Part shown: in pieces, positions 18,287 through 25,908 of the stretch
Position numbering within the stretch: position 1 is the stretch's first letter
Layout of the letters: each line of letters opens with the position of its first letter
From: Lichenicola sp964249915
GTDB lineage: Bacteria > Pseudomonadota > Alphaproteobacteria > Acetobacterales > Acetobacteraceae
Length of the DNA: 36,819 nucleotides
Assembly: GCA_964249915.1 (NCBI GenBank)
Contig: CAXUEL010000012.1
Coordinates: 1-36,819 of the forward strand
Reading direction: 5' to 3'
Notes under the pieces: model-generated
Databases searched by the model: none
Told to the model about the DNA's origin: nothing
The model's input: the letters and a program-made list of their open reading frames with translations, nothing else
Position numbers and translations under genes: made by a program

Positions 18287-18918
18287 CGCCCGGCATCCCA
18301 TGTCCACCAGCCGTTCCAGATGTTTCACGTGAAACATCGCAGCGGCTGACGGTGTTCGCCGAGCTGCTGCAACGCTGGAACCAGCGGATCAACCTGGTCT
18401 CGCCGCACGACCTGCCGCAGCTCTGGAGCCGTCACGTCGGCGACAGCCTGCAGCTCCTGGAGGAGCTTCCACCCGGCACCCCCTTCGTCGACCTGGGCTC
18501 CGGCGGCGGTTTCCCGGGGCTGGTGCTGGCGATCGCCAACGACAGCCCGGTGACCCTCATCGAGGCGGACCAGCGCAAGGCGAGCTTCCTGCGCGAAGCG
18601 GCACGGGCAACCGGGACCACGGCCACCGTGATCGCCAAGCGGATCGAGCAGGCGGACCTGCCGCCGACGCGCTACCTCACCGCCCGCGCCCTGGCTCCGC
18701 TGCCGCGCCTGCTGGACTGGTCGGCACGGCTCCTGACCAGCGACGGCACCTGCCTGTTCCTCAAGGGACGTGGCGTCGAGGACGAATTGACCGCAGCCGC
18801 CGCGGAATGGCACATGGCGGTCTCCCGACGCCCGAGCCGGACCGACCCGGACGGCGTCATCCTCAGGCTGAGTGAAATCAGGCGTGTCAGACAGCCCGAC
18901 CGGACGCACGGCCGGTAG
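18283..18918 (+). CDS. rsmG: 16S rRNA (guanine(527)-N(7))-methyltransferase RsmG
   Basis: Methylates G527 (E. coli numbering) of 16S rRNA using S-adenosylmethionine; formerly GidB. The SAM-binding motif is FVDLGSGGGFPGLVLAIA, followed by LIEADQRKASFLREAAR and a late TARALAPLPRLLDWS. The N-terminal helix contains the VSRET peptide (residues 14-18), and the DNA coding for it is a perfect parS site. The ATG at 18283 overlaps the mnmG stop. The product has 211 residues, as usual. The 3' end overlaps the start of parA by 47 bases if parA begins at its first GTG. Confidence 0.95.
18321..18336. promoter_or_regulatory. parS: parS centromere site, perfect 16-base palindrome
   Basis: TGTTTCACGTGAAACA matches the widely conserved bacterial parS sequence at all 16 positions. 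ParB loads here, closes as a CTP-dependent clamp and spreads over nearby DNA, and ParA then moves the complex. It lies inside rsmG, about 535 bases upstream of parA. I found only this full copy in the window. Which origin-proximal segment it marks is discussed with the candidate oriC. Confidence 0.93.
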
Positions 18919-19720
18919 GCCCGGCGACTCCGCCACCCAGACCCCGCACATCCTGGCCATCGCCAACCAGAAGGGCGGCGTCGGCAAGACCACCACCGCC
19001 ATCAACCTGGCCACCGCACTCGCGGTGCAGGGCTACAGCGTGCTGCTGATCGACCTCGATCCGCAAGGCAACGCCTCGACCGGCCTCGGCATCGACCACG
19101 GCCGACGCGCCGGCAGCTACGCCCTGATCGCCGAAGCGCAGCCACTGGACGAGCTGTCGGTGCTGACCGAGATCCCGGGCCTGTCGGTCGTTCCGGCCGA
19201 CAACGAGCTTGCCGGCGCCGAGATCGAGCTGGTCGAGATGCAGCGGCGCGAGTACCGCCTGCGCGACGCCCTGTCCGGGGAGGCCACGCGGGGCCACGAC
19301 TTCGTCCTGATCGACTGCCCGCCGAGCCTGGGCCTGCTGACCCTCAACGCTCTGGTCGCCGCCCGTTCGGTGCTGGTGCCGCTGCAGTGCGAGTTCTTCG
19401 CCCTGGAAGGCGTCAGCCAGCTGATCCGCACCGTGGAACGGATCCGCCGCGCCTTCAACCCCACGCTCCGTCTGCAGGGCCTGGTGCTGACCATGTTCGA
19501 CCGCAGGAACAACCTGTCCGAGCTGGTCGCCGCCGACGCGCGCGGCTTCTTCGGCGACCAGGTGTTCGAGACCATGATCCCGCGCAACATCCGCATCTCC
19601 GAAGCCCAGAGCCACGGCAAGCCGGCCCACCTCTACGACCCCCGCTCGAGCGGTGCGCTCGCCTATGTCAGGCTGGCGGACGAGCTGCTCGGCCGCGCCG
19701 ACCGGGAGCCGGTCCGATGA
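18872..19720 (+). CDS. parA: Chromosome partitioning ATPase ParA (Soj)
   Basis: Deviant-Walker ATPase that forms a nucleoid-bound gradient and moves ParB-parS complexes, segregating the replication origin. The core starts with ILAIANQKGGVGKTTTAINL (signature lysine KGGVGKTT), then LLIDLDPQGNASTGLG, FVLIDCPPSLGLLTLNAL and LVPLQCEFFALEGVSQL. The N-terminus is uncertain: GTG 18872 gives 282 residues and GTG 18884 would remove four; both overlap the end of rsmG. The stop codon overlaps the parB start as ATGA, ensuring coupled synthesis. It belongs to the chromosomal class by its neighbours and the short N-terminus without a plasmid-type helix-turn-helix domain. Confidence 0.96.
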   Translation: MKSGVSDSPTGRTAGRPGDSATQTPHILAIANQKGGVGKTTTAINLATALAVQGYSVLLIDLDPQGNASTGLGIDHGRRAGSYALIAEAQPLDELSVLTEIPGLSVVPADNELAGAEIELVEMQRREYRLRDALSGEATRGHDFVLIDCPPSLGLLTLNALVAARSVLVPLQCEFFALEGVSQLIRTVERIRRAFNPTLRLQGLVLTMFDRRNNLSELVAADARGFFGDQVFETMIPRNIRISEAQSHGKPAHLYDPRSSGALAYVRLADELLGRADREPVR

Positions 19721-20604
19721 GCAACCCGCCGAGGCTCGGCCGCGGGCTGGCCGCCCTGCTCGGCGACCGCGCCCAGGACGGGCCGGACCGCCAGGGCGAA
19801 GGCATCCACGCCCTGCCGATCGAGCTGCTGGAGGCAGGACCGTTCCAGCCGCGCCAGGTCATGGAGCCGGACTCGCTGCAGGAGCTGACGGAGTCGATCC
19901 GCGCCCGCGGCATCCTGCAGCCGATCCTGGCCCGGCCGCACCCCGACCGGCCCGGTCGCTACCAGATCATCGGCGGCGAGCGGCGCTGGCGCGCGGCGCA
20001 GAAGGCGGGCCTGCACGCGGTGCCGGTGCATGTACGCCAACTGGCCGACGCCGAGGCGATGGCGGCCGCCCTGGTCGAGAACCTGCAGCGCCAGGACCTC
20101 AACGCCATCGAGGAGGCCGAGGGCCTGCATCGCCTGATGCGTGACTATGCGATGACGCAGGAGGAGCTCGCTGGCGCCGTCGGCAAGTCCCGCAGCCACG
20201 TCGCCAACACCATCCGCCTGCTCCAGCTCCCCGCCGGCGTACGCCGCGAAGTGATCAACGGCGCGTTGTCCGCAGGCCATGCCCGCGCCCTGATCGGCCA
20301 TCCCGATCCGGCCAAGGCCGCCCTGGCCGTGATCGCCAAGCGCCTGTCCGTGCGCCAGACCGAGGCGTTGGCACAGAGCCACATCAACGCCGCCCGGGTG
20401 GCACCGCCCGCGGCCCGTGCCGCGATCAACTCGCGCGAGGGCAGGGATCCGCAGCTTGCGGCCCTCGAACGCGACCTGCGGCAGACGCTCGGGCTCAGGG
20501 TGGAGGTGCAGTTCGACGGCCGCAGCGGCCAGTTGCGGATCCACTACGACACCCTGGACCAGCTCGACGGCGTGCTGCTGCTGCTGAACCGGGCCGCCTC
20601 CTGA
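19717..20604 (+). CDS. parB: Chromosome partitioning protein ParB (Spo0J family)
   Basis: CTP-hydrolysing DNA clamp that binds parS. The N-terminal ParA-stimulating peptide is present (RLGRGLAALLGD, residues 6-17), then the CTP-binding domain with PFQPRQVMEPDSLQEL and GERRWRAAQKAG (GERR box), the partner helix-turn-helix MTQEELAGAVGKSRSHVANTIRLLQLP, and a C-terminal dimerisation domain ending in LLLLNRAAS. The ATG at 19717 overlaps the parA stop codon. The product has 295 residues, a normal length. Its cognate parS is 1.4 kb upstream inside rsmG. It is the last gene of the mnmE-parB run; tRNA-Lys follows 74 bases later. Confidence 0.96.
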   Translation: MSNPPRLGRGLAALLGDRAQDGPDRQGEGIHALPIELLEAGPFQPRQVMEPDSLQELTESIRARGILQPILARPHPDRPGRYQIIGGERRWRAAQKAGLHAVPVHVRQLADAEAMAAALVENLQRQDLNAIEEAEGLHRLMRDYAMTQEELAGAVGKSRSHVANTIRLLQLPAGVRREVINGALSAGHARALIGHPDPAKAALAVIAKRLSVRQTEALAQSHINAARVAPPAARAAINSREGRDPQLAALERDLRQTLGLRVEVQFDGRSGQLRIHYDTLDQLDGVLLLLNRAAS

Positions 20605-20633
20605 TCGGCATCCCTGAATTTCCGGCTCCACCC

Positions 20634-20662
20634 TTTCCATGCCCTGCCGGCGCTGCTATAGC
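20634..20662 (+). promoter_or_regulatory. Promoter candidate for tRNA-Lys
   Basis: TTTCCA (20634-20639), a 17-base spacer, then TATAGC (20657-20662), ending 16 bases before the mature tRNA. The tRNA-Ala gene has a closely similar GCTATAG -10 region, which supports both. Confidence 0.55.
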
Positions 20663-20678
20663 GCCGTCACTCCGCAAG

Positions 20679-20754
<76 letters not shown>

Positions 20755-20810
20755 CGGTCTTTCGCGGGCATGACGTTCCCTTCTTCCGCCGGCGACGAGA
20801 CGGTGCCTTT

Positions 20811-21270
20811 CGCAGCCTGTCGGTGTGCAGCCGCCGCAGCGACTGGTCGAGCTGCGTCTGCGCGATGTCATTGTCGCGATAGCCTCCCTACGACAGCGTC
20901 ATGCGCCGCTCGCTCGCGCCGTCGTTGTAGTCCCACGCGTTGTCCATGAAGTTCATGCCGCGGTCGAGCGCTGCGTGGCACGGCCGTATCGAGGTCGCCT
21001 GCTCGACCCCGGGCTTGGCGACGTACGAGCCGCCAAGGCCGATCGCCGACACGGTCTCGGCGGTTCGCCCCAGCCTGCGGTAGAGCATGTCGCCGCGCCG
21101 CTCGCCCGGATCGGTGAGCTACGGCAACGGCGGCAGCGACCCCTGCGGCCCGGTGACCGGCAGGGCATCCGGCCGAAACGTCTCGGCACCCAGCGCCGCC
21201 TCCCCGGCATGGCGGGGAGCCCGCCCGCGGCGGCTGACCGGAACAGGCTGCGACGATCTATAACAGGCAC
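20811..21270 (-). pseudogene. Decayed aldo/keto reductase with probable Tat-type leader
   Basis: Reading the minus strand from a GTG at 21270, a leader-like VIDRRSLFRSAAAGGL appears. A frameshift near 21.2 kb moves to a frame reading EAALGAETF and DALPVTGPQGSLPPLP. A TAG at 21119-21121 follows, then LTDPGERRGDMLYRRLGR, SAIGLGGSYVAKPG and MNFMDNAWDYNDGASERR. A second TAG at 20888-20890 precedes GGYRDNDIAQTQLDQSLRRLHTDRL, after which similarity ends. Compared with the intact reductase at 9753-10841, the stretch around the catalytic Lys (VFLMTKIDGRT) is deleted and the last half of the barrel is missing. With at least one frameshift, two stops, an internal deletion and a 3' truncation it cannot make an enzyme. 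It ends about 56 bases from tRNA-Lys. Confidence 0.85.
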
Positions 21271-21370
21271 CCCCGTAGTGCGGCGGCACGACGCACCACA
21301 CTCGCCGCGGCGAACGCGCCGCCGACCCGGGCCCCGAACCACGCAAAGCCGCCGCCTCGACCAGGACCGT

Positions 21371-21826
21371 TCAGCCGAACGACGGCTGCACCACCGCCAT
21401 GATCACGATCACCACCATCAGCACCGTCGGCAGCTCGTTCGCCATCCGGTAGAAGCGCTGCGGACGCCGGTTGCGGTCGGCCAGGAAGTCCTTGCGCCAC
21501 GACGCACAGGCACCGTGGAACCCCAGCATCAGCACCACCCCTGCGAGCTTGGCGTGCCACCAGCCGGCCGACCAGTCGACAGCACCCGGCGTCATGATCA
21601 GCAGGCTGCCGAACAGCAGCGCCACGAGCATCGCCGGCGTGGTGATCTGCTTCAGCAGCCGCCGCTCCATCACCTTGAAGCCCTCGCTCTGCGCCGATCC
21701 CGGCTCCGCCTGGCAGTGGTAGACGTAGAGCCGCGGCAGGTAGAACAGCCCGGCCATCCAGGCGATCACCGCCATCAGGTGGAACGCCTTCTCCCATTGC
21801 AGCCAGGGCCCGAGGGCATAGATCAC
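21371..21826 (-). CDS. hemJ: Protoporphyrinogen IX oxidase HemJ
   Basis: Membrane haem-biosynthesis enzyme that oxidises protoporphyrinogen IX to protoporphyrin IX, used by many bacteria that lack HemG/HemY. The pattern WEKAFHLMAVIAWMAGLFYL, PRLYVYHC, then FKVMERRLLKQITTPAML, GWWHAKLAGVVLML and RFYRMANELPTVLMVVIVIM shows four membrane segments and the conserved His, Arg and Lys residues. GTG at 21826 overlaps the hemE stop as GTGA, the same coupling as trpB-trpA here, and gives 151 residues; a GTG one codon earlier is equally possible. Pairing with hemE is standard in Alphaproteobacteria. The 3' side is followed by the pseudogene rather than by rho. Confidence 0.93.
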   Translation of the reverse strand: MIYALGPWLQWEKAFHLMAVIAWMAGLFYLPRLYVYHCQAEPGSAQSEGFKVMERRLLKQITTPAMLVALLFGSLLIMTPGAVDWSAGWWHAKLAGVVLMLGFHGACASWRKDFLADRNRRPQRFYRMANELPTVLMVVIVIMAVVQPSFG

Positions 21827-22932
21827 CACGGCCGCCGCACCGCCTCGACCAGAGCCCCGACATGCTCCGGCGGCGTCTGCGGCAGCACCCCGTGCCCCAG
21901 GTTGAACACGTGCGGCCGCCCGCGCAGCGTGGTGCGTATGGTCTCGACCGCCTCGGGTAGTGCATCGCCGCCGGCCAGCAGGCAGAGCGGATCCAGGTTG
22001 CCCTGCAGCGCGACCTCCGGCGGCACCAGCCCTGCTGCCAGCGCCAGGTCCGCCGCGGTGTCGAGCGCCAGCGCGTCGATCCCGGTCCGCGCCGCATACC
22101 GCCCGACCAGCAGCCCGCCGAGGCGTGGAAACCCCACGATCGGCACCCCGGGATGACGACGCCTGACCTCCGACACGATCCGGTGGCCGGGTGCGATCAC
22201 CTGTCGCTCGAACTGCGCCGGCGGCAGCAGCCCGGCCCAGCTGTCGAACAGCATCACCGCTTCCGCACCGGCCTCGATCTGCGCGCACAGCATGGTCGCC
22301 GTGGACTCGGTCAGCAGGTCGATCAGCCGGTCGAACAGCGCCGGCTCCGCGTACGCCATGCGTCGCGTCTCCGCGAACTCCTTCGAGCCGCCGCCCTCGA
22401 CCATGTAGCAGGCCACCGTGAACGGTGCCCCGGCGAAGCCGATCAGCGCCGTCGCACCGGGCCGTCCGGCCCCCAGCGCCGCCTCGCCGTCCAGGGCCCG
22501 CCGCAGCCGTCGCAGCGTTTCCATCACCGGCGCCGTCGCCTCCGCCACCCGCTCCGGCCGGAGCCGGTCCAGGCCGGCCCTGCACCGCACCGGCTCCAGC
22601 ACCGGCCCGACCCCGTCCACGAAGGCGAGCGACTGCCCCATCGCCCAGGGCAGGATCAGGATGTCGCTGAACAGGATCGCCCCGTCCATGCCGTAGCGCC
22701 GGATCGGCTGCAGGGTGATCTCGGTGGCGATGTCTGGCGTCATGCAGCGGGTGATGAAGTCCGCCTGCGCCCGCAGCGCCCGGAACTCCGGCAGGTAGCG
22801 GCCGGCCTGGCGCATCAGCCAGACCGGCGGCGGCCAGACCGCTTCCCCCCGCAGCACGCGCAGCAGCCGCTTGTCGTCCATCGTCGGATCGTCCGGGTTC
22901 GGCGCTCCGGCACACCCGGTCTCGCTCGTCAT
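21823..22932 (-). CDS. hemE: Uroporphyrinogen decarboxylase
   Basis: Decarboxylates the four acetate side chains of uroporphyrinogen III to give coproporphyrinogen III. The N-terminal active-site signature is complete: PVWLMRQAGRYLPEF (PPVWLMRQAGRY), then CMTPDIATEITLQPIRRYGMDGAILFSDIL with the catalytic Asp. Later motifs are FAGAPFTVACYMVEGGGSKEF, FDSWAGLL, NLDPLCLLAG and FNLGHGVLPQTPPEHV. The ATG at 22932 gives 369 residues. It is translationally coupled to hemJ and divergent from maf across the candidate origin, the place hemE occupies beside the replication origin in Caulobacter. Confidence 0.97.
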   Translation of the reverse strand: MTSETGCAGAPNPDDPTMDDKRLLRVLRGEAVWPPPVWLMRQAGRYLPEFRALRAQADFITRCMTPDIATEITLQPIRRYGMDGAILFSDILILPWAMGQSLAFVDGVGPVLEPVRCRAGLDRLRPERVAEATAPVMETLRRLRRALDGEAALGAGRPGATALIGFAGAPFTVACYMVEGGGSKEFAETRRMAYAEPALFDRLIDLLTESTATMLCAQIEAGAEAVMLFDSWAGLLPPAQFERQVIAPGHRIVSEVRRRHPGVPIVGFPRLGGLLVGRYAARTGIDALALDTAADLALAAGLVPPEVALQGNLDPLCLLAGGDALPEAVETIRTTLRGRPHVFNLGHGVLPQTPPEHVGALVEAVRRPW

Positions 22933-23220
22933 GGCTGTGATCTAAACATGAAAGAAGAAGAAAAGATCGGATGGAGTCCTAGGGGAGCCTGTGGATGTCG
23001 GGGTACCCGGCTTGCAGAAAACGTACCCCGCTTTGCCCACAGCGTGTACAACTTCCAAGCCCTTGAGGCAGCCCCGGTTTTCCAGCTTGTCCAGGAGATG
23101 TCCGATCGAGCCTGTGTACAACTCCACCCCCATCGAGACTGTACCCGTCATCCACATGACTCGGTACCTGGTGCGCCCGCGTCCTGGTTCATCCCCGTGT
23201 ACCCCGCGACTCTCCTAGCC
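22933..23220. other. Candidate chromosomal replication origin (oriC)
   Basis: This 288-base gap lies between divergent hemE and maf. Seen: an A/G-rich, low-GC stretch at 22938-22969 that could unwind; TCATCCACA (23148-23156), one mismatch from the DnaA box TTATCCACA; two weaker boxes at 22990-22998 (minus) and 23033-23041; an exact repeat GTGTACAACT at 23044-23053 and 23114-23123; the octamer GTACCCCG at 23023-23030 and 23199-23206, and inverted at 22999-23006; and three GANTC sites (22974, 23158, 23208), the target of CcrM. Known: the Caulobacter origin lies beside hemE. Inferred: this is oriC or its remnant. Against: plus-strand base skew, by hand counts, does not flip the expected way. The promoters of hemE and maf must also be here. 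Confidence 0.5.
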
Positions 23221-23859
23221 ATGAACAGCCTGCCGGACGCCCCGTCGCCCTCGCTGTCGCTTGCCGCGACTCCGCGGCTGATCCTCGCCAGCGGATCGCA
23301 GGCCCGCCTGGCGGTGCTCCGAGCCGCAGGCCTGCCCGTCCTGGTGCAGCCGGCCAGCCTGGACGAGGGCGCCGTTAAGCGTATCGCCCAGGACGCGGGA
23401 TGGAGCCCCGACGACGCCGCCCTCAGGCTCGCCGAGCTCAAGGCCGCGGCGGTCCCCGATCCCGACGCGCTGGTGATCGGCGCCGACCAGATCCTGACCT
23501 GCGACGGGCAGTGGTTCGACAAGCCGGCCGACCTCGACCAGGCCGCGACCCACCTGCGCCGCCTGCGCGGCCGCGAGCACCGCCTGCACACCGCCATCGT
23601 CGTGCTGCGGCAGGGCAGGGTGGCATGGCAACACGTATCCATCCCGCACCTGCGCATGCGGGCGCTGTCCGACCGCTTCATCGACGCCTATGTCGCGGCC
23701 GAGGGCACTGCCCTTCTGTCCTGCGTCGGCGCCTACCGGCTGGAAGGGCTCGGCATCCAGTTGTTCGACGCCGTGGAGGGCGAGCATGCCGCCATCCTGG
23801 GCCTGCCGATCCTGCCGCTGCTCGCCTTCCTGCGTCTGCAGGACCTGCTGCAGAGCTGA
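23221..23859 (+). CDS. maf: Maf family nucleoside triphosphate pyrophosphatase
   Basis: House-cleaning enzyme that hydrolyses modified or non-canonical nucleoside triphosphates to monophosphates. The N-terminal signature reads LILASGSQARLAVLRAAGL (residues 20-38), followed by AELKAAAV, VIGADQILTCDGQWFDKP and HRLHTAIVVLRQG. The C-terminal half has the FIDAYVAAEGTALLSCVGAYRLEG segment. The family's usual S-x-R after ASGS is here SQAR, a normal variant. The ATG at 23221 gives 212 residues. In Caulobacter-type origins maf is followed by aroE, coaE and dnaQ; here tRNA-Ala and unrelated genes follow. It is divergent from hemE. Confidence 0.92.
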   Translation: MNSLPDAPSPSLSLAATPRLILASGSQARLAVLRAAGLPVLVQPASLDEGAVKRIAQDAGWSPDDAALRLAELKAAAVPDPDALVIGADQILTCDGQWFDKPADLDQAATHLRRLRGREHRLHTAIVVLRQGRVAWQHVSIPHLRMRALSDRFIDAYVAAEGTALLSCVGAYRLEGLGIQLFDAVEGEHAAILGLPILPLLAFLRLQDLLQS

Positions 23860-23903
23860 GTTTCCTGTCCCCCGACCGGCCGCGCGGCTCGGCTGCGCCA
23901 GGG

Positions 23904-23932
23904 TTGTCAGCCCCCGAAACCATCGCTATAGG
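23904..23932 (+). promoter_or_regulatory. Promoter candidate for tRNA-Ala
   Basis: TTGTCA (23904-23909), 17 bases, then TATAGG (23927-23932): five of six and four of six consensus bases with ideal spacing. It precedes the tRNA by about 52 bases, leaving a short 5' leader. Confidence 0.65.
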
Positions 23933-23984
23933 CGGGCCACCCAAGGGACTCCTGCTCCATGCAGGCGCTCGACCGGCCTGGACC

Positions 23985-24060
<76 letters not shown>

Positions 24061-24110
24061 CCCCCATCAACCCATCGACCGGCGCGTTGTCCAGACATGG
24101 AAGGCGGACG

Positions 24111-24494
24111 ATGGCAAAGAAGCGCAAGGCTGCACCCGGCGAGATCCTGACCGTCGCCGGCCCCTGGCGCGACGTCCTGCTGGTCTGCCGCAAGTGCAGC
24201 CGGAAGCTCGACGGCGGCTTCGGCCCCGACGGCACCGACTCCCTGCCGCACGCCGTCAGGCACGCCCTCCGCGGCTCCGGTCGCAGGCGGGACGTGCGGA
24301 TCCTGGAGGTCGGCTGCCTGGGGGTATGCCCGAAGAACGCGGTCACGGTGCTGCGCGGCGCCGATCCGGGCCGCATGCTCGTGGTCCCCGAAGGACTGGA
24401 TCCGTCCTTCCTCCTGTCCCGTCTCGACGGCGCGTCACCTTCCGCACCCGATCCCGCCACGCCCTTGACAGGACCAGCCGCAGTCGGTTCCTGA
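24111..24494 (+). CDS. Thioredoxin-like [2Fe-2S] ferredoxin-type protein
   Basis: The 127-residue product has four cysteines in the spacing of thioredoxin-fold [2Fe-2S] ferredoxins: C26-x2-C29 (LVCRKCSRKL) and, 40 residues later, C69-x3-C73 (EVGCLGVCPKNAVTV). A beta-strand GRMLVVPEG follows, as in NuoE-like and small (2Fe-2S) ferredoxins. The last 25 residues are Pro/Ala-rich and probably disordered. An electron-transfer or metal-binding role is inferred; no partner gene lies next to it. The ATG has GGAAGG seven bases upstream. It lies between tRNA-Ala (50 bases upstream) and a DedA gene (28 bases downstream, same strand), which may be co-transcribed. Confidence 0.75.
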   Translation: MAKKRKAAPGEILTVAGPWRDVLLVCRKCSRKLDGGFGPDGTDSLPHAVRHALRGSGRRRDVRILEVGCLGVCPKNAVTVLRGADPGRMLVVPEGLDPSFLLSRLDGASPSAPDPATPLTGPAAVGS

Positions 24495-24522
24495 CAGCTC
24501 CATCGCAGGGCCCACGCCAGCA

Positions 24523-25158
24523 GTGTTCCACCACCTCGACCACCTCCTCGCCCAGTACGGCTACGGCGTGGTCGGCCTGGTCGTGATGCTCGAAAGCATG
24601 GGCGCGCCGCTGCCCGGCGAAAGCCTGCTGATCGGCACCGCCCTGTACTGCGCCGCCACGCACCGGCTCGAGATCGGCTGGGTCATCGCCGTCGCCATCG
24701 CCGGCGCGATCATGGGCGACAACCTCGGCTACCTGATCGGCCGGTCCCTTGGCTTCCCGCTGCTGGCACGCTGGGGAGGCCGGATCGGCCTGACCGACGA
24801 CCGGCTGACGCTCGGCCGCTACCTGTTCCGCCTGCATGGCGGCAAGGTGGTGTTCTTCGGCCGCTTCATCGCCTTCCTGCGCACCTTCGCCGCCCTGCTG
24901 GCCGGCGCCAACCGCATGCCCTGGCCTTCCTTCCTGCTCTACAACGCCCTGGGCGGGATCGGCTGGGCCGGCGGCTACTCGCTCGCCGCCTACCTGCTGG
25001 GCCGCCAGATGGAACGGATCTCCGGTCCGCTCGGCCTGGCGCTCGGGGTTGCCGCCGTGATCGCGGTGGGCAGCGCGTTCCTGTTTCTCAAGCACAACGA
25101 GAAGCGCCTGACCGACGATGCGATGAGGGCCGCGCGCAGCGAAGCCGTTCCCGGCTGA
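24523..25158 (+). CDS. DedA family membrane protein
   Basis: Integral inner-membrane protein of the DedA superfamily, implicated in lipid carrier (undecaprenyl phosphate or phospholipid) flipping and envelope homeostasis. Seen: VVMLESMGAPLPGESLLIG with the conserved E and G-x-P-x-P motifs, a membrane segment IGWVIAVAIAGAIMGDNLGYLIGR, the amphipathic GGKVVFFGRFIAFLRTFAALLAG with the conserved F-x-R-F-x-P-like stretch (here RFIAFLRT), a second reentrant segment, and a C-terminal helix GLALGVAAVIAVGSAFLFL before a basic tail. The GTG start at 24523 gives 211 residues, the normal length; its ribosome binding site is weak. It ends four bases from the convergent deaminase gene. Confidence 0.9.
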   Translation: MFHHLDHLLAQYGYGVVGLVVMLESMGAPLPGESLLIGTALYCAATHRLEIGWVIAVAIAGAIMGDNLGYLIGRSLGFPLLARWGGRIGLTDDRLTLGRYLFRLHGGKVVFFGRFIAFLRTFAALLAGANRMPWPSFLLYNALGGIGWAGGYSLAAYLLGRQMERISGPLGLALGVAAVIAVGSAFLFLKHNEKRLTDDAMRAARSEAVPG

Positions 25159-25161
25159 ACC

Positions 25162-25662
25162 TCAAACGTTCGCCTGCGCCTCCGGCGGCGGCGCTTCGTC
25201 CGGCCGGTAGCACAGCGCCGCGCACTCCTCGGCCAGCACCCCGCCCACTGCGCTCATGTCGTTGCGGAACGCGTCGTCGATGATGTCCAGCACGTCGAGA
25301 TGCCGGTCCTCGAAATACATCCGGTGCACGTCCTGCCGGCGCGCGCCGTAGACGATCCGGCCGATGCTGGTCCAGATGCACGCCATGCTGCACATCCCGC
25401 ACGGCTGCAGCGTCGAGTACAGCGTGGCGCCACGCAGGTCGTCGCGCCCGAGCCCCTCGCAGGCACGCCGGATCGCCACGATCTCCGCATGCGCGCTCGG
25501 GTCGTGGCGCAGTCCGACCTCGTTGTGGCCTTCGCCCACCACCACCCCGTCCAGCACGATCACGCAGCCGATCGGCGACGCCCCATCGGTTCGCCGCCCA
25601 GCCTCCGCCAGCCCCAGGGCGCGCCGCATGAACACCTCGTCGCCGGGAACCACATCCGTCAT
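25162..25662 (-). CDS. Nucleoside deaminase, CDA superfamily (guanine deaminase-like)
   Basis: Zinc-dependent hydrolytic deaminase. The metal and proton-shuttle motif is HAE (58-60), and the zinc cysteines are in PCGMC (C88, C91), the family's PCxxC. Between them lie GHNEVGLRHDPS and RACEGLGRDDLRGATLYSTLQ. The lack of the TadA hallmark regions and the relation of HAEIVAIRRAC to guanine deaminase-type sequences suggest a purine or nucleobase substrate, but cytosine or a tRNA adenosine cannot be fully excluded. After the core, FEDRHLDVLDIIDDAF and a C-terminal helix replace the usual guanine-specific end. I chose the ATG at 25662 (166 residues); longer starts add non-conserved sequence. It faces away from the S10 peptidase gene. 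Confidence 0.85.
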   Translation of the reverse strand: MTDVVPGDEVFMRRALGLAEAGRRTDGASPIGCVIVLDGVVVGEGHNEVGLRHDPSAHAEIVAIRRACEGLGRDDLRGATLYSTLQPCGMCSMACIWTSIGRIVYGARRQDVHRMYFEDRHLDVLDIIDDAFRNDMSAVGGVLAEECAALCYRPDEAPPPEAQANV

Positions 25663-25908
25663 GGCTGGACAACGGCGCACGTGAGCCCTGCGTTCCGTGC
25701 CGGCGCAAACCATCCACCGCTGCAGGATCGGCTCCGCATCCCCCTGCCGGAAACAAGCCGGATGGCAGCAGGAAACGGCCGGGCCGCAACCTCCGCCTGC
25801 GCCGCCTCCCGGGTTCCCGCAGGCAGACCATGCCAATTGCGCCTGGCCGGGCCCGGCTCAACTGGCTGGCACGCCGGACTCCGCCGCCTCCGGGGCTGGA
25901 CGCCCGAC

